Shown piece after piece: positions 14,157 through 27,857 of a stretch of 64,000 nucleotides of DNA. The position numbers and the translations under genes are program-made. The stretch is from Pyrocephalus nanus (Eukaryota; Chordata; Aves; Passeriformes; Tyrannidae), in NCBI GenBank assembly GCA_038380795.1, contig CM076261.1, forward strand, positions 38,589,866 through 38,653,865. The letters run 5' to 3'. The notes below the pieces were generated by a model. It ran no database searches and was not told where the DNA came from. It saw only the letters and a list, made by a program, of their open reading frames with translations. Positions within the stretch are counted from its first letter, which is position 1; each line of letters starts with the position of its first letter.

Positions 14157-14176
14157 GGCTTTTGGCTAAGATCAAG
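14157..14176 (+). pseudogene. Short U2 snRNA-like fragment
   Basis: GGCTTTTGGCTAAGATCAAG matches nucleotides about 11-31 of U2 snRNA (GGCCTTTTGGCTAAGATCAAG) except for one missing C. The sequence before and after does not continue the U2 match. Eighteen consecutive identical bases are unlikely by chance, so a U2-derived scrap is plausible. Confidence 0.4.
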
Positions 14177-15974
14177 CCAAGTTGATGAAGTAAAAATGGA
14201 TCTATCTATTTCTTCATGCTTCCACCAAATTTAAAAAGAGAAGATGTAGCAAAAGGCTGGAAACTGGAGAGAACAGAAGGTGATATTTATACGACTCCAT
14301 TTTTTTGAAAAGACAAAATGATTCTTCAGTCAAAGGGAAGAAATCAAAACTCACGCTTCAGTGCATAAACCGATTACAAGGGTCAGCAAGGAATTGTTCT
14401 CACCATTTTCATCATCTCACAGCAGTGCAGTCTTATTTTTTATGGTTAACTAAAGATTACGTATCAAGTAGTATCACATTATTGACCTCAACACTGAGCA
14501 ATGGTGCTTATTCCCATTGTTCTTTATTTTCCACTTCTTCCCCTCTCTGAAACTTCAAATGCAAAATATTTAATTAATCAAATTACTCTCACAAGCAGAA
14601 AGAAACAAAATTACATCAAGGCTGGTGTTTTCATCTTCACTTTGAAGCAAAATTTTCTTGTGTAACCATCTTTCAGGCAAATTATTTAAGTTTGCAGGCA
14701 CATGTCTTTCAGGTATCAAATATTTTCCCAGTAAAGTGTATTTCAATATCTCAGAAAAATATACCACATTCTCTCCTTTTCTTACACCTTCTCTCATTAG
14801 GCTTTCACTTGTGTCACACTGGAAGACTACTCCATTTCCACTTGGGATGTACTATCTTTTCAGCTTCTTGGTATAATCTTCTTTGCTACTATTAGTCACA
14901 GCTATTCTGATATCAAGTTTCTTTTTGTCAGAATTTCCTTCATTTCTGAACTATCACTTCCAAAGCATGTGGAGAGGGAGTTTAACTATTTGGAAGTACC
15001 AGTTACTGACAATTTTCAAAGGCAGAAGTCTCAACATTAGAGCAGAAATCCAGTTTGACGGGCCAATTCTGTTATCTCAAAAAGTTGCAGTGCAGAACTT
15101 GCTAATAAAAATGCAGATCCACAAGTAAGAAAGAATAGATTTAACAGGTATGTAAGAAGAATCTTTTTGCTGAAATACACACATAGATGAGCTAACAGAA
15201 AACCTGCAATCTCATTTGAGAAGCTCTTCTGCAATGTATAATTGCTTTCCTTTAAGCTCTCCTACACTTCTGCATTTCTTGGCTTTCATTTGATTGCATA
15301 TTTGCAATTCTGTGTCTGAATTCTTCAGAATTAGGAAAGGATCTTCTCAAACTATTTGAGAGATTATATGAAGTGGCTACTAACAGTGGGAGAAATGGGC
15401 CTTGATGACCCTGCAGTAGACGTCTGTAGGGTCTTTCTGTTTTGTGTGCTGTGGTCAGAGTCAGTATTCTTCATACACTGGCTGATGTCTCCTTACCTAA
15501 AGATAAGGTATGCCTAGATATTAAATAGGCACCAAATTACCTACTGATAACCACCAAGAGCAGTGAAAGGAAGACTTTACTTTCAGGTCCGTACTCAAAG
15601 TTTGCACTGATATGCACCAACACTAGGTCACTAAGAAGGCTTTAAAGCAGTGGGGTGGCCTCTAGAATTTATATGCAAATAAATTTTTTCTATAAGACTA
15701 TTAACAAACAACTGAAGAGGAGTAAGTAGAACTACAAAGCTTAGTTTATTATGGCTATATCTTTCCCCCATAACTCTTTCTTCATACACAATAATTTCAG
15801 CTCCTTCCAGCTCCCTGGACGTACCAGATAAAATACCTCATTTACTACTCTGGAACTGCATGCAGGGATGATCCTTTGGTCGAAGAGATTGTATAACTGC
15901 CCATACTTTCCTCAGTAGGGGTGTTAACCTGGGTCTCCCTTCTCTAATGTACCTGCTAGTTCCCAGGGAGCAGA

Positions 15975-16052
15975 TAGAAATGCTAGGTTAACAGTTGGAC
16001 TTGATGGTCTTAGGGGTCTTTTCCAAGCTTAATGATTCTATTATTCTATGAA
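15975..16052 (+). mobile_element. Short CR1 3' tip
   Basis: GTTGGACTTGATGGTCTTAG, then GGTCTTTTCCAAGCTTAATG and ATTCTATTATTCTATG is the terminal piece of a CR1 element in sense orientation. Confidence 0.85.
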
Positions 16053-17159
16053 ATACTGTAGTCCTTGGGATCTCTATTTTCTTTCCCAATACTAATAGAA
16101 TATCAGTGCAATTATATCACTGCGTAAACTCATTTCTTTGGGAAATCAGACTCAAACCAGCTGCGGAAGATCCTCCCCTGTGAAGGACAGCAACCAGATG
16201 GCTCACAGCAGATAATGGAAGGATGAGAATTTTGGCCAAGAATACCTCAGCTCTTACAAAAGCTGCTGTTTCATCACCATTACAAATTGAATACTAAGAC
16301 AGATGGAGCATAGGGTTTTGGAGTCTCCTCTGAAATATTCACCTGTAACAAACTGAAAAGCAAAGAGTTTGCCAGCAAGACAAAGCCTAAAAAACCTCCT
16401 ATATTTTAGTAAATGCTAGTTCTTCTTAGCCATTAAGCAGTCCAGGTAGAGAAACTGCCTCATCCAGGATAATCATCTTCCCATCTGGGAAAGCTGGAAA
16501 CATGTTATAACAGTGGATTATGAAGAAGGTGGGAAATAGGTAATACATACCTCTTTGTGAGGGGTAGATATTGTTAGTTAATGTCACATTTATAGAGGAC
16601 AATTAGATAATACCTCACACTCTCTGTGGAGACTGAAGCAATAGAGTTTGAAGACCAAAACCTAGAGGCTGGCAAGCAAAGCATCTGAGGTTGTTTTTCA
16701 GGCTTTATGAAACTTGTGCTTGCTGTATTAGAGCCGTTCTGGGACAAATAAGGTCAGTACAACTTTATTCCTTCTTACTTTATTCTTTCAGCTTGAAAAT
16801 GTCCTGTGAAGGCCAGGCACCCATATTCTGTATTTCTAGAAACACTTTGAAGCTAGGTGAAAAAAAAAGGTAGACTCTAATAGTTCAGATAGAGAAGGAG
16901 GCTGTAAGACTTCTGTTTTTTTGCTGGTTTGATTTCATATCCAGTAGCTTGAAGCTGACTTGAAAATGTTCATCCTGGTGGTTAGTAGCATATGTCTTCA
17001 TGCTCAGATAAGGCAATCAGAAAGATCAACGCAAGGTACAGATGCCAGTGTTGTACTTCTGAAGCAATGTCAGACTCAAGAAATATTGATTAGATGAAAG
17101 ATTATCATCTCCTAGAGAACCTACGCTATTTTCTAAGTTAAAGAATATTCTTTCTTGAT

Positions 17160-17345
17160 GAACAGACAAAATTTAAAAACAAAAACAAACAAAAACAAAA
17201 AATAAGCAAGCAACGCCCCAAACAAAACAAACAAAAAACAAACTCAAAACCAAACCGAATCAACAAAAAAGAAAAGAAAAAACAAAACCAAACCAAAAAA
17301 ACCACAACAAACTCACAAACATACAAACCAAATCAACAACAAAGA
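17160..17345 (+). repeat. A/C-rich (CAAAA)n-like low-complexity tract
   Basis: About 185 bases of imperfect AAAC, AAAAC and AACCAA words on the + strand. The Phe/Cys-rich reading frame on the other strand is a by-product. Confidence 0.85.
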
Positions 17346-19430
17346 AACCCACTACACACTATGTGCCAGTGGGTGCATACAGTAATTATGAGAGATAGTA
17401 AAATATTGGTTTCTGGTTGGAAAAAGAAATTACCCATTCCCTTCTTTGTCTTCAATAGCTGGTTTTAGAAAGGGGTTGTGTTGGGCACATTTCTAATATG
17501 ACAAAATGTGCATGATATGCCAAGTTAAGCAAGAAAGTGGTCATAATGAAACTAGGAAGTTGTCTTCATTAGTGACAGCTCATAGGCCCTCACCAATCAT
17601 TGGTTTTGATCTTCATGTATGGGAATATTACCTCTATCTGGTCCAGGCAGACAGCAGCTTCTCATGTCTGTCTACAGATAGGAGATAACACTTTTTCTGG
17701 TTTTGACATTTAAGGGGTATCAGAGAGCCTTATCATCTATCCAGCAGCCATGGGATAAGAAAGAGACCATTTTTCACAGTTACTTGGAAATATGTGATAT
17801 TGTGGGGACTAGAATACATGAAATACAATGTTTTAAAGCTAATGAACACAATATGCTTCCATAGCCAACCTGTAGCACAGACAGGACACTAAGTTTAAAA
17901 TGCATTCCAGGTGTGCAACAGGAACAGGTTTTATCCCATAGCAAAGGCATGGCAGATCTGGCAAGGCATGTGCTCAAGATCTGAAATAAATGAAGGAGAC
18001 GAGCAGAAGGAAACAAATGAAAAATAAAGGGAAGGCATTAGTACATTTTTCTCATGGAGGATTGTAACAGTTGTGAATAGGTCCTGATCAGGGCATAAGT
18101 TTTCCAATGCCTATGGCAGCAGGCTCCATTCCTGAGCTTTATTCCTGCTGGCCTCTCAGTTGCAGAGCTTAGGTGGTTGCAGCAATATTCACCATCTCAT
18201 CTTCTCACTGCCTTCACAGAACCTTTGGCTCTTTTATACGCACCAGCTCCTCACTCCACACCTGACTCAACTTTCTTTCTCTTTTATAGCATAGGAAGTT
18301 CCACCCTTTCCGCCCTCTCATTCTTGGCAGGATACTACAGATTTTGCTTATATTGCTTTGAGGCTTAGGGACAGGTCTGAGAAAAGGCTCCTATGTGCAG
18401 CCCCAAAGAAAGTAAGAAAGGTCACACTTTGGGGAGGAAAGGCTTTATGTTTTTTTTAAAGAGTGCTGGTTTACATGAACATCAATTCACAAGTCAAACT
18501 TATTTGTACAGAGATTTTGAAAGAATGGCAAAAATAGTCAGAATGTGAAAACTAGAAGGAATTTTTTCATAGTAATAAAAGTGTAATCAGTATGATTTTC
18601 ATATGTATTTTGTATTTTTTCACATCCTTATTGGAAGAGGGGTTGCTTTATCTGGAATTTTTTTTGATTTTCCAGCATATTACAACATCACACTTAGTTC
18701 CTGTGGAGGCTGACTTCAACAGTATTAGTTAGACCAGCATGGAACTTTTGAAACTCTCTTGTACTTCTGTACTGCTCTTCACAGTAGTATTTACAGTGCA
18801 TCACACTGAGTAAAAGCTGGGCATCAGATCTTCCCCTGATGCAAGTTATCAGCATCATTTTATTTGGAAATGTTTACTTTGTGATTGTGTGTGTCTTTCA
18901 TTCTTTTTGATCTTTTTATGCATCTATAACCATAGAGCTGGGATTTATACAATGGGACTCCCTCTGTCGTTCTGTGGGATTTTTCACTCTGCAGACACTC
19001 CATAGCTTTGAAGGACTTCAGATCTTGAGCAAAATGAGTTCACTGATGTGTCTCAGGAGAAATTGTTGACTAGTCTGAAGATGTAATTTTATGACAATGG
19101 ACTGTATTCTGAGTTAATGTTTATGCACCATATGGTATGTTGTCAAGTTTCGTTGTATTTATGAAGATCTCAATAAAATGAAGTAAAAATAAAAATACAT
19201 GTTCAGGCCAAGTGTGTTTTCAAGAAAAATAACAAATACCTCTAGATTTTTCCTTTTAATTTAAACCTGCCCATAAAGTATAACAACGGGTAATAATAAC
19301 AGTAGGACTGGCCTAGGCCAGAGATAAAAATAGGAAGTTCTGGAAGTAGCACAGAAACATTTAGGACTATAACCAGGCAGCCTGTTTAGAGGTACCTAAC
19401 TTAGGTGCTGCAAGCATTAGGATTTCTAAA

Positions 19431-19950
19431 ATCATAGAATCACAGAATGGGTAAGGTTGGAGGGGCCCACAGGGAGTTATCTAGTTCAACTTTGCTGCTC
19501 AGGCAGGATTATCCTAGAGCACATCAAACAGAATTGTGTCCAGACAGTTCTTGAATATCTCCAGTGAGGAAGACTCCACAACCTCTCTGGGCAATCTGTT
19601 CCAGTGCACGGTCACTCGTACAGTATAGTTCTTCCTCACATTGAGGTGGAACTTCCTGTGCATCAGTTTCTACCCATTGCCTCTTGTCCTGTTGTTTGGC
19701 ACCACCAAGAAGAGCCTGGGCCCAACCTCTTGATATCCTCCCTTCAAATACTTATAGACATTGATGAGGTTCCCTCTCAGTCACGTCTTCTCGAGATTAA
19801 ACAGGCCCAGCTCCCTCAGCCTTTCCTTGCAAGAAAGATGATTCAGTCCCTTAACCATCTTCACAACTCCAGGAGCTCCACATCTCTCTTGTACACAGGA
19901 GCCCAGAACTGGACACAGTACTCCAGTTGAGGCCTCACTAGGGCTTAAAA
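19431..19950 (-). mobile_element. CR1 LINE 3' end, antisense, about 520 bp
   Basis: Begins AATCATAGAATCACAGAATG and continues through CTCCACAACCTCTCTGGGCA and CTCCCTCAGCCTTTCCTTGC to GGACACAGTACTCCAGTTGA, the full reverse order of the CR1 3' region. It is the longest antisense CR1 in the window. The 108-codon ORF inside it is not a gene. Confidence 0.94.
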
Positions 19951-20675
19951 TGAGACAAGTATTGCATCAGTTGCTTAAAAGGTTTGAGCTCCTGGATCAG
20001 TGGAGCCTCCATCCCTGGCAGGTGATGGTAGGCACCTATTGTGGTGGTCTGCCTGGTGCAGCTTCCTACTGACTGGTGTTCCTGCAGGTTTATTGCAAAA
20101 GTGTCTAATAACAAAGCAGTAGGCAAATGAGGTACAGGAAACCTAAGAAGCAGTCTGTGAAAACATTAAAGAATAATCCATTTCATGGGGGATAAAAAAC
20201 TGCACAGTACTCCACCCCCACCTTTGGTTTAAAATATCACAAAAAATCAAGTAACAAAGTAAACCCAGAGAATTCTTTTCCGTCAATTTTATTTTTCTCT
20301 TACTGTGGTCATTAACAAGTTATTTAGCTTCTTTTGTCAAAATATTGGGAGGAAAATCTTTAAATCTGTAATTAAACACAGAAATCATTATCCATTAGCA
20401 TATTCCTAGTGCAGTGTATGTGCTGCTAAGAAACATTTACAAATTAGAAACATTTACATTCAAAATATCACATGTATTTGTGGATTCATGTACTGAGAGA
20501 ATGGAAGAGGGAGTTTAAAACCTGTTGCCTCTTTCCTCCCCACTTTCTCAGTATAATATGTCCTCTCCAAATGAATTGCTTCTGCTCAAGCAATGTGATG
20601 CATGGCATCCACTAAGGTCTGTAGCATTCTACAAGAGTGTTGTCCATACAGCAAATTCCATTGGAAGGACCAGGC

Positions 20676-20678
<3 letters not shown>

Positions 20679-20720
<42 letters not shown>
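20679..20720. repeat. (AT)21 microsatellite
   Basis: Forty-two bases of perfect AT dinucleotide repeat, likely polymorphic. Confidence 0.97.
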
Positions 20721-20725
<5 letters not shown>

Positions 20726-23700
20726 GATACAAGCATGTAATTAATTTTATGAATGCAAATAGTCCACTGACTTCCTGGGAGATCATTTGCTCAGTGTGAT
20801 GAATATACTAAGTATGTCTGTAAAGCTTTTCAAGTCTGAGCACTTTGACTATAAAATCCTTGACATTTATGTAAATATGTATTGGGCACAATACATTTTA
20901 ATCCCAGTGGAACTCTCTGGGTGCCCATATGGTCATCCAAACTATTAATGTTTTTATCCTTTCTTTGGAAGTGTTGTTCTCTTCAGAATTAAAAGATAAA
21001 TGGGTCACTTGCAAGAAATGCTAGAATTTGGTTTGGGCAGTTATTTCATTTTCCTTTTCATCTTTGTCCAGAATTAGATATTCAATTAAGAATAGCTTAA
21101 TTACAGAACAAATATGTGTCAGGGGGTGTCATTAAAATTGGAGCATGAAGAGTAGGCTCACACTTGGAATATGCCTACATTAATTTGCAATATGGGCTAA
21201 AAGAGAAATTTGTATTTGCATCATTGGAAAGTGCATTATTGTGACTCTTTTGTGTAGAAGAGTTAGGTAGTTCCTTTGTACCATGCATAGACCACCAGTA
21301 GCACAGAGTTCAGTCAGATCTTCATGGGTCTTTATGGAGCCAAAAGCCCCATTTGTAACTGCTGACTGACAAGAAAAAGGATTTTCAGTGATGTTTGAAA
21401 GGCAAGAACAAAGAAAATAACCTAAACAACTGAGATGATAATCAAATATTCATCACAAAAGCAGGGCAAGAAAGGCATTCACTTTGAGTCAGGGATCTAA
21501 ACTGCCCAGATACACCTGATCGTTTTGCAATGGAGTACTCAACTGTGAGTAACAAAATGAAATATTTAAATTGTTATTGAAAAATAAAGCACCATCTGCA
21601 GAAATCCCACATATTTTGAACATGCAGTCTTCCTGGGCTCAGTAATTTCTGTGAGAAAGGAAAACAAGATTTCCCTCTCTTTATTGCCTTTGAATCCTTT
21701 GTGCATCCCCATGCTGGGTCATGAAACATACGGCAAGCAGAGGTTCATCAATTCCATCTTTGCAGATTTCCTTAAGAATGTATTTTGAAGGGCTGCAAGA
21801 AAAATCTTGCATTAAGAGAACACTGAAAGTTCAGTTCTGCCTCACTCAGTCATGGCAAGAAACACCTTCCTGTATGATGAGTCCTGATGCCCTGTAAGGA
21901 ACTGCTACTTCTCCCTCAGCCTGGGACAGAAGAACAGACTCTATCTCAAAGCCTGTGCCATCCATCTGTGGCAAAAATCATTATGGTCCACCTAAGTCTA
22001 GAGATCCCATCAAGCCGATACACTCAAAACATATGGCTATTATCCTAACCAACTGTCACATCTGCAGTCTAAGTGACTCTGTACTCATCCATCACACTCA
22101 GCTGTTGAAGAAGCCATCTGCATGAGTCCTCTGAAAAATTCAGTCACCCATGGCCTTAACTGCAGCTCAGCCATGACTTGTGTTACCACAAACCCTAAAT
22201 GTATATGAGTGCCTTCTTATACTGATAAGAAACACATTCCTTGATCATCAGGCCTTGCAGATGCAGAGGCCAATAGCACACACTTCTTTTAGCAACAGCA
22301 GAGGATCTGAGACAGAAAAAAATGTCATTCACCTTCAGCCTCAGAGAGAAAGGAACCATTCTGGATTAAACACTGCTATTAATAGTAGTCATTTGCCTTT
22401 AAGTGAGCAGTAAATGCGATGAGCTTGAGCCTTCTTGCTCACCGTTTTGGAAAGGCATGAGACACTACAAACTCTGCTATTAACAAAGAAAAAAAAAATC
22501 CGTTCCACTTCAACACTGGGGCTTTCTTCCATTCCTACAAAAATATATGACCATGTCACCATGGGCTGGTATTAAATGGGGAAATTACTGGTACTGAGGA
22601 AATTAACATACTTTTACAAGACTTTACCTTACTTAATGGCAAGTTTCCTGACAGTTGCTGTGCCCCAGAGTAATGTTGCTTTCTTAGGGATGTTGCTCCT
22701 GGAGACCACTGAGTTGCACAGTGTTTCAAAAAAAGGTTCCTCATGGAACTGCAGATTCAAATGAAAGAAGTTGTTATCACAGAGAGCCTAAAGCATTTAT
22801 GTCTCTACTCTTAACCTTTATTTCGCTGTTTTTACTTACTTTGCTTTCTGCTGATTTAATTCACATGTGCATAAAAAAGCACACTGATGATTAGATTTCT
22901 TTTGCTATTGCCTCATTACAGGTATATTGGTAACTCTGTAAGTTCATTTAACAATGTCTTGATATTATCTTGCCTAAGCACTGTTGATCCTTTATGGCTG
23001 AACTTAATTGCAAGAGACATCTGGAACCATTCGTTTTGAATTTGTGGTTTGAGAGTTCACCTACAAACACAACTCTTGTTGCCACAGGAATTGGTCCATT
23101 TTTTTTTATGTCCTCTTTGTCACACAAACAAAAATGTAACTGATCTGTGCAGTAGATGAAATTTCTTAAAACAAAGACTCCAGGCAGAACCTTAGCTGGT
23201 GGACCATAGCCTGTCCCCACTTTCCCTTCTTGCATGGCAGAGGCAGTGCTGGGTTCTCTTAAATTGTGTCGGGGGGTGGTGGGAAGCTCTTCCACACGTT
23301 TACTTGCCAGCCAAACATGGGCTGTAAAAAATGTCTCCCTGACTTTGCTGAGAATAACTTGCCGTATGCAACATGCCAAGAGGAAGCTGGTCATACTTAA
23401 TGTGTGCAGAGGGCTTCAGCCTTCTTCCTCCAGCGTAAATGTGTATTGGCTGTTTGGAGCAAAGGAATCACAGTACAGAGAGAGGCAAGCACTGCACGCA
23501 TAGCTCATATACTCCTTTGACTGTGGGCATCCAGCAAGCTGGGCCTTGTCCCTGCCTTTCACAAACAGCTGCCAACTTCTTCGTGAAGTGACAGACACAC
23601 AGAGATTACTGTGGTCCTTTTGGGCTTGTACTGCTTAGATAAATCCCCATTCTTTGGCTTTGCAGACAACAAGCCCTAGCACATTATGTAGCCAATGTCT

Positions 23701-25356
23701 AAACAACCAGCAGTTCTGTACATTGCTCTGCTTAGAAGAGATTTACCATGTTTTGTACTTATAGTTTGTCCTTTCTTTGTTGTGCCTGTTCCAGATTAGA
23801 TTGTAAACTTTTCAAGGTAAAGGACCTATTATTTTGCTAAATTTTACAACAGTATAGGCTGGCAGCATTGTGTAATTGTATTTCTTCTGGGCTTTTTACT
23901 TTGAAACATTATTTTGTGTAGAAATTAGACTTAGATAGTTATTTTGTCTCTACTCCCACTGTGGACATCTATTCCAGACCTAAGCTGCTGGTTTCAGATT
24001 TCAGCCAAGTTTTGGATTAATTTCTGAATTTCTGTAGATTTCTAAGTGTGCCCAGTTCTCCACTTGTAGAAGCTTGGAAGCTGGGGAATTTTCAAACACT
24101 TTCTTCTTCTCTGTTAAAAACTTTGTATTGTCTTAGTCTTCACTTTAAAATATTATCATGCACCCACTAAAATGCTTTTTATAATTTTGAAATATTTCAA
24201 GGATTTCAGTTGGAAATATTTGACAGACATCTGTTATATTTTATTTCCACTGGATAAATCAATAAATTAAGCCTAAAGATCTAAGACGAGAACAGCAGTA
24301 AAATGAGGTCTGAACTGCTTGCTTAAGCCTCAGAGCTCCATACGCCTTTCCTAATGAGTCTGTTTGTCATGAAATGAGAAAGAAGAGTTTTATAGAAGAA
24401 CAGCAAAATTACTGGGCCAACAGAGTGTTTTGACAGGGTAACTTGAGTGCAGCAGCAAGTTATTAAACTTCGCAAAATGGTGAAGGAAAGGTTTGCTACA
24501 ATCCATAGCCTGGAGTGAGGTCACCAACTAGACTTACTTCATGGCAACAAAAGTTGTCCTAGACTGATGAGAAAGTGTCCTCTGATAGAGGTCAGCATTC
24601 CTCTGCCTAAAGAGGTCTTTCAGGTTTGTCAAGGAAAAAACGTGTTAGCTTGACTTGCTTGGACAAATTACATGATAGCATGTGGCCATCAGCACTGTGA
24701 AACATTTTGTGGGTTATAAAATGTTTAACTGACCATTCAAATTCTAGAAATATTGCATTTGTAGCAGCAATCAGCTCCTCAGAGAGGAGGCAGCAGAGTG
24801 TGAAACCTGAATTCAAGCAACAGAGAGGCTGAAAGAATAATTAAAATTGGAAATAACTTGGAGCTGCTAGAAATTATATTCAAGGTTTGCCATTTAGCAA
24901 TAATATCTATATTTATGAAGACGTGTGTGCATGGATGTGTTTGTAATGACAATGTCATAGTTTCCAACAGAAAGACAGTTGCCGAATCTTGTTCACTAGC
25001 TATCATAATTTGCCAGAGTGAACTGTTTTTAAATATTCTCTAAGGACTTATAGTCATAAATATTTCTAAAGAGTAGGCACTTAGTTTGTGACAATCAATA
25101 TCACAAAACAACACTACAGCTAAATTAGCAAAGTAGAGAACTCTTACTTACTGACTAACCCCTGATGTTTCTTGTGTCTAGTGCTCCAGGTCTGCAGCTT
25201 ATATGGCAATAGTATTTCTGTTTTCAGAAAGTGTGCATCCTGATATTGCATTTTTATGTAGAAGAGTAAATACTTTATAGCATATTTTCTTATTGAGGAA
25301 ACTCTTTTGTCTTGAGGAAAAAAGCATGCTCCTATGAATTTCCTTTAACTTTACAG

Positions 25357-25481
25357 GACACTGCCTTTTTGAGAACCAGTATCTCTCCTGGACATTTCAA
25401 AGGACTACACAGAGAACTTACTTTATTCTCAAGGGACCTAAGATACTGCGTTTGGACTTTTAAGTCAGTCCTAGTATACGG
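25357..25481 (+). other. CDH20: 5' UTR part of the first coding exon
   Basis: A pyrimidine-rich stretch ending TTTACAG at 25350-25356 is a good splice acceptor, so the exon probably starts at 25357. Upstream noncoding exon(s) would then exist, as is usual for cadherin genes, but I cannot locate them. An in-frame TAA at 25461-25463 closes the frame just before the start codon. The acceptor is inferred; transcription could also begin nearby, though no TATA box or CpG-rich promoter is visible here. Confidence 0.55.
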
Positions 25482-25724
25482 ATGTGGACTTCAGGTAGAA
25501 TGAGCAATGCAAAGAACTTATTTGGACTTGGCGTCTCCTTGTATTTTTGTGGACTGATGGACCTTACTACAACTATGCTGTCAGGAAGTGCCAGGCCCCT
25601 CACTGAAGGGCAAGAAGACAACCTGTCAGACAAGCTGCATCAGCGTATGAAGAGGAGCTGGGTGTGGAACCAGTTCTTTGTTCTGGAGGAGTACACGGGA
25701 ACTGACCCTCTCTACGTCGGGAAG
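25482..25724 (+). CDS. CDH20: CDH20 coding exon 1: signal peptide, propeptide, start of EC1 (residues 1-81)
   Basis: The exon encodes the secretory signal (hydrophobic about 13-34), a very short propeptide and the mature N-terminus. RMKR at 55-58 is a proprotein-convertase site, so the mature chain starts at S59 with SWVWNQFF. W60 and W62 are the two tryptophans that type II cadherins swap between partners. The start at 25482 fits the family and has an in-frame stop 7 codons upstream. Its Kozak context is weak (C at -3); M7 at 25500 has A at -3, so leaky initiation is possible, and both starts keep the signal peptide. The donor is AAG|GTAAGA at 25725, phase 0. Confidence 0.95.
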
Positions 25725-27823
25725 GTAAGACCCTCACCAGGAGGATATCTGGCAGAGCGTATACATCTGTGTAGCTGTGGACTGTGGTGAGACACAGGAT
25801 GTTTCCCTAAATGCCTCTACCTTCTTTTAGGCAGTGAATTTATCCACATTAATTTCACTTCTGCTCCCAAGAGCTTTTGCCCCATGTCACCTTCATTTGG
25901 GAAGAATTTCTGTTTCAAGGGGCTGTCAATATATATGCCTATTTCAAAGAGATCTGCTGCATCAATCATCAACTGTAATTTGAGGTAGTGTTGGAAAAGC
26001 TGCAGCGATCTTTCCAGGGACTCTACAATGTCAAGGCAAAGCAAGGTTATATTGACATATACAGATTAGGAAAGAAAGGAAGAGTTTGTGATCCTGCTTC
26101 TGTCCCTGATCAAGTCATCTGGAAGCTGAAATTCACAATCAAATTAAATAGCGAGTTTCCCTTGAAAACTGACATTTCAATTTTTGCTTTCTGCAAATCT
26201 CTAGGGTCAGAGTATCTTCTGGCTTACCACATCTTGACTGCAGGTTAACTCTGTGGACTACAGAGAAGTTGCTAAAGATCTAGAAGAGTAGAGGGACAGC
26301 TCATTAAATCCAACCATGAAGGGTCCTATTTTTTGATCCCCTATACCCCAAGAACCTACACATCAGTACAAATATGTGTAAAATGTTCTCCTGAGCTTAT
26401 CCTGTTTACTTGGCAATATTTTCCATTTACTTTTCTGCAGCTCCTTGGGGAATAAGCTGATGGAAGTCAGATCAGTGATGTCTGCCATCATCATTTGCCT
26501 CACTCTAACCATCCTCTTTTTTTATTTTCTGACTATTTTTAAAGATCCTGAATTGTTTAAAGTATTGGCTCTGTTACTCAAAGGTTTATGGTCAGCATTA
26601 GGTTTGCTTCTATTCTACACCAAGGTGACAAATTGGACAAAAATGGGGATGAGGAGGGTTATTGTGCTGAAGTGTTTGAACAATACAGTTAAGTTTTTAC
26701 ACACCTAGAATATCAGATACTGCTATCATGAGTGGATACTAAATATAGGTATATATGAAAAATAAAATCTAAGAAAGGTTGTCAGAAAAAATCCTTCAGA
26801 TTTCATTGTTTATTTTTTTACATGATATAAGCTCCTTTTTTTCCCAAGCTATCCACGTGCAGAGGAAAAAAAATTGCATATCCAGAGGCCCAGTTTGGAC
26901 TCTTATTTATCATTCTACAACCCCATAGAGCTAAGCTGTGCTCTCAAGTCACACCAGTATAAATCAAAATGAATCCATGGGCTTCAAAAGACCTCCTCCT
27001 GATTTTTCCCTGCGTGATTGACAGTAAGATGTGCTCTCCTTCCTCCCACAGCAATGGCATTACTAGTGATTGCCACCAAATGAGACCTCATTAGTCTTCA
27101 TTCATCTGTGCACCTAGCTTTTCAGCTCTTGATATCTCTATTGATTAAAGAAATTAATATTTGTTTTCATGCAATTCCCAGCTTTGGAACAAGGGCCAGG
27201 CTTATTATTTCACACACTCAGTTAATCTGAAATGACTTCAGGCTTCCACTGTGAGCCAAATTTTAGCAAAAACAAGTACTGGGAGAAACCGACTCCTCTT
27301 TGTTTTAGATTTGATGGTGTCATTAGGAGCACAGACACTTGGCGCAGTCGGCAACACTCCTGAGCTCGCCGCCACTCAGCTCTGCCGAAGGGAGGGAGGG
27401 AGGCAGAGACAGCCCTTCGTGGTCTGTGCCCGCCACACAAAAGCCCGAGCTGCCGTCAGTGAGCTCTCTGCAGGGGCTGCCTTCGCCACGGCTGTGTTAG
27501 TACAGGAGTGCACAAGGGCTAATTAGCCCCCACGGTTAACAGGGCCAATTAGTCCCACGCACAGCTGAGCTGGCGTGGCTGGATCGCTCTGAAGGGTTCC
27601 CAGCTCGGCACCGCTCCGTGCAGTCCCGGCTCCAGGGAACTCTGCTGCCAAAAGGGGCCTCAGGGGGTCACACGTTTCATCTTCTCCCATCCCTGAACTG
27701 GGCGCAGAGCAGCCAGCCGAGCAGTGGGATGAATGCCGTGGGGATTGCTGTGAGGCGAAGGCTTCCCCTCGCCTCACACAGCCGGAGGCACAGGCACTCA
27801 GAAGCAGCAGCAGCAACCTCTCA

Positions 27824-27857
<34 letters not shown>

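Larger units (their letters stand above)
1..25356. other. Upstream noncoding region (intergenic or 5' noncoding intron of CDH20)
   Basis: No ORF resembles a known protein and no tRNA or rRNA is seen. The sequence is AT-rich, with CR1 pieces (listed separately), an ancient LINE relic, simple repeats and scattered TAATTA-type motifs. Because coding exon 1 appears to have a splice acceptor, some or all of this region may be a 5' intron of CDH20. Except for the elements listed, I see nothing in 1-2640, 2941-4814, 6051-12744, 14061-15974, 16053-19430 and 19951-25356. Confidence 0.7.

Noticed and set aside
19604..19930. 108-codon ORF
   Set aside because: It lies entirely within an antisense CR1 3' end, which is noncoding.
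22948..23394. 148-codon minus-strand ORF
   Set aside because: No domain, no splice or promoter context and ordinary composition. Length is not exceptional for 64 kb.
27320..27854. Processed retrocopy ending in a 30-base poly(A) tail
   Set aside because: GC-rich sequence continues beyond the A run, no poly(A) signal precedes it, no gene similarity is seen, and processed retrocopies are rare in birds.
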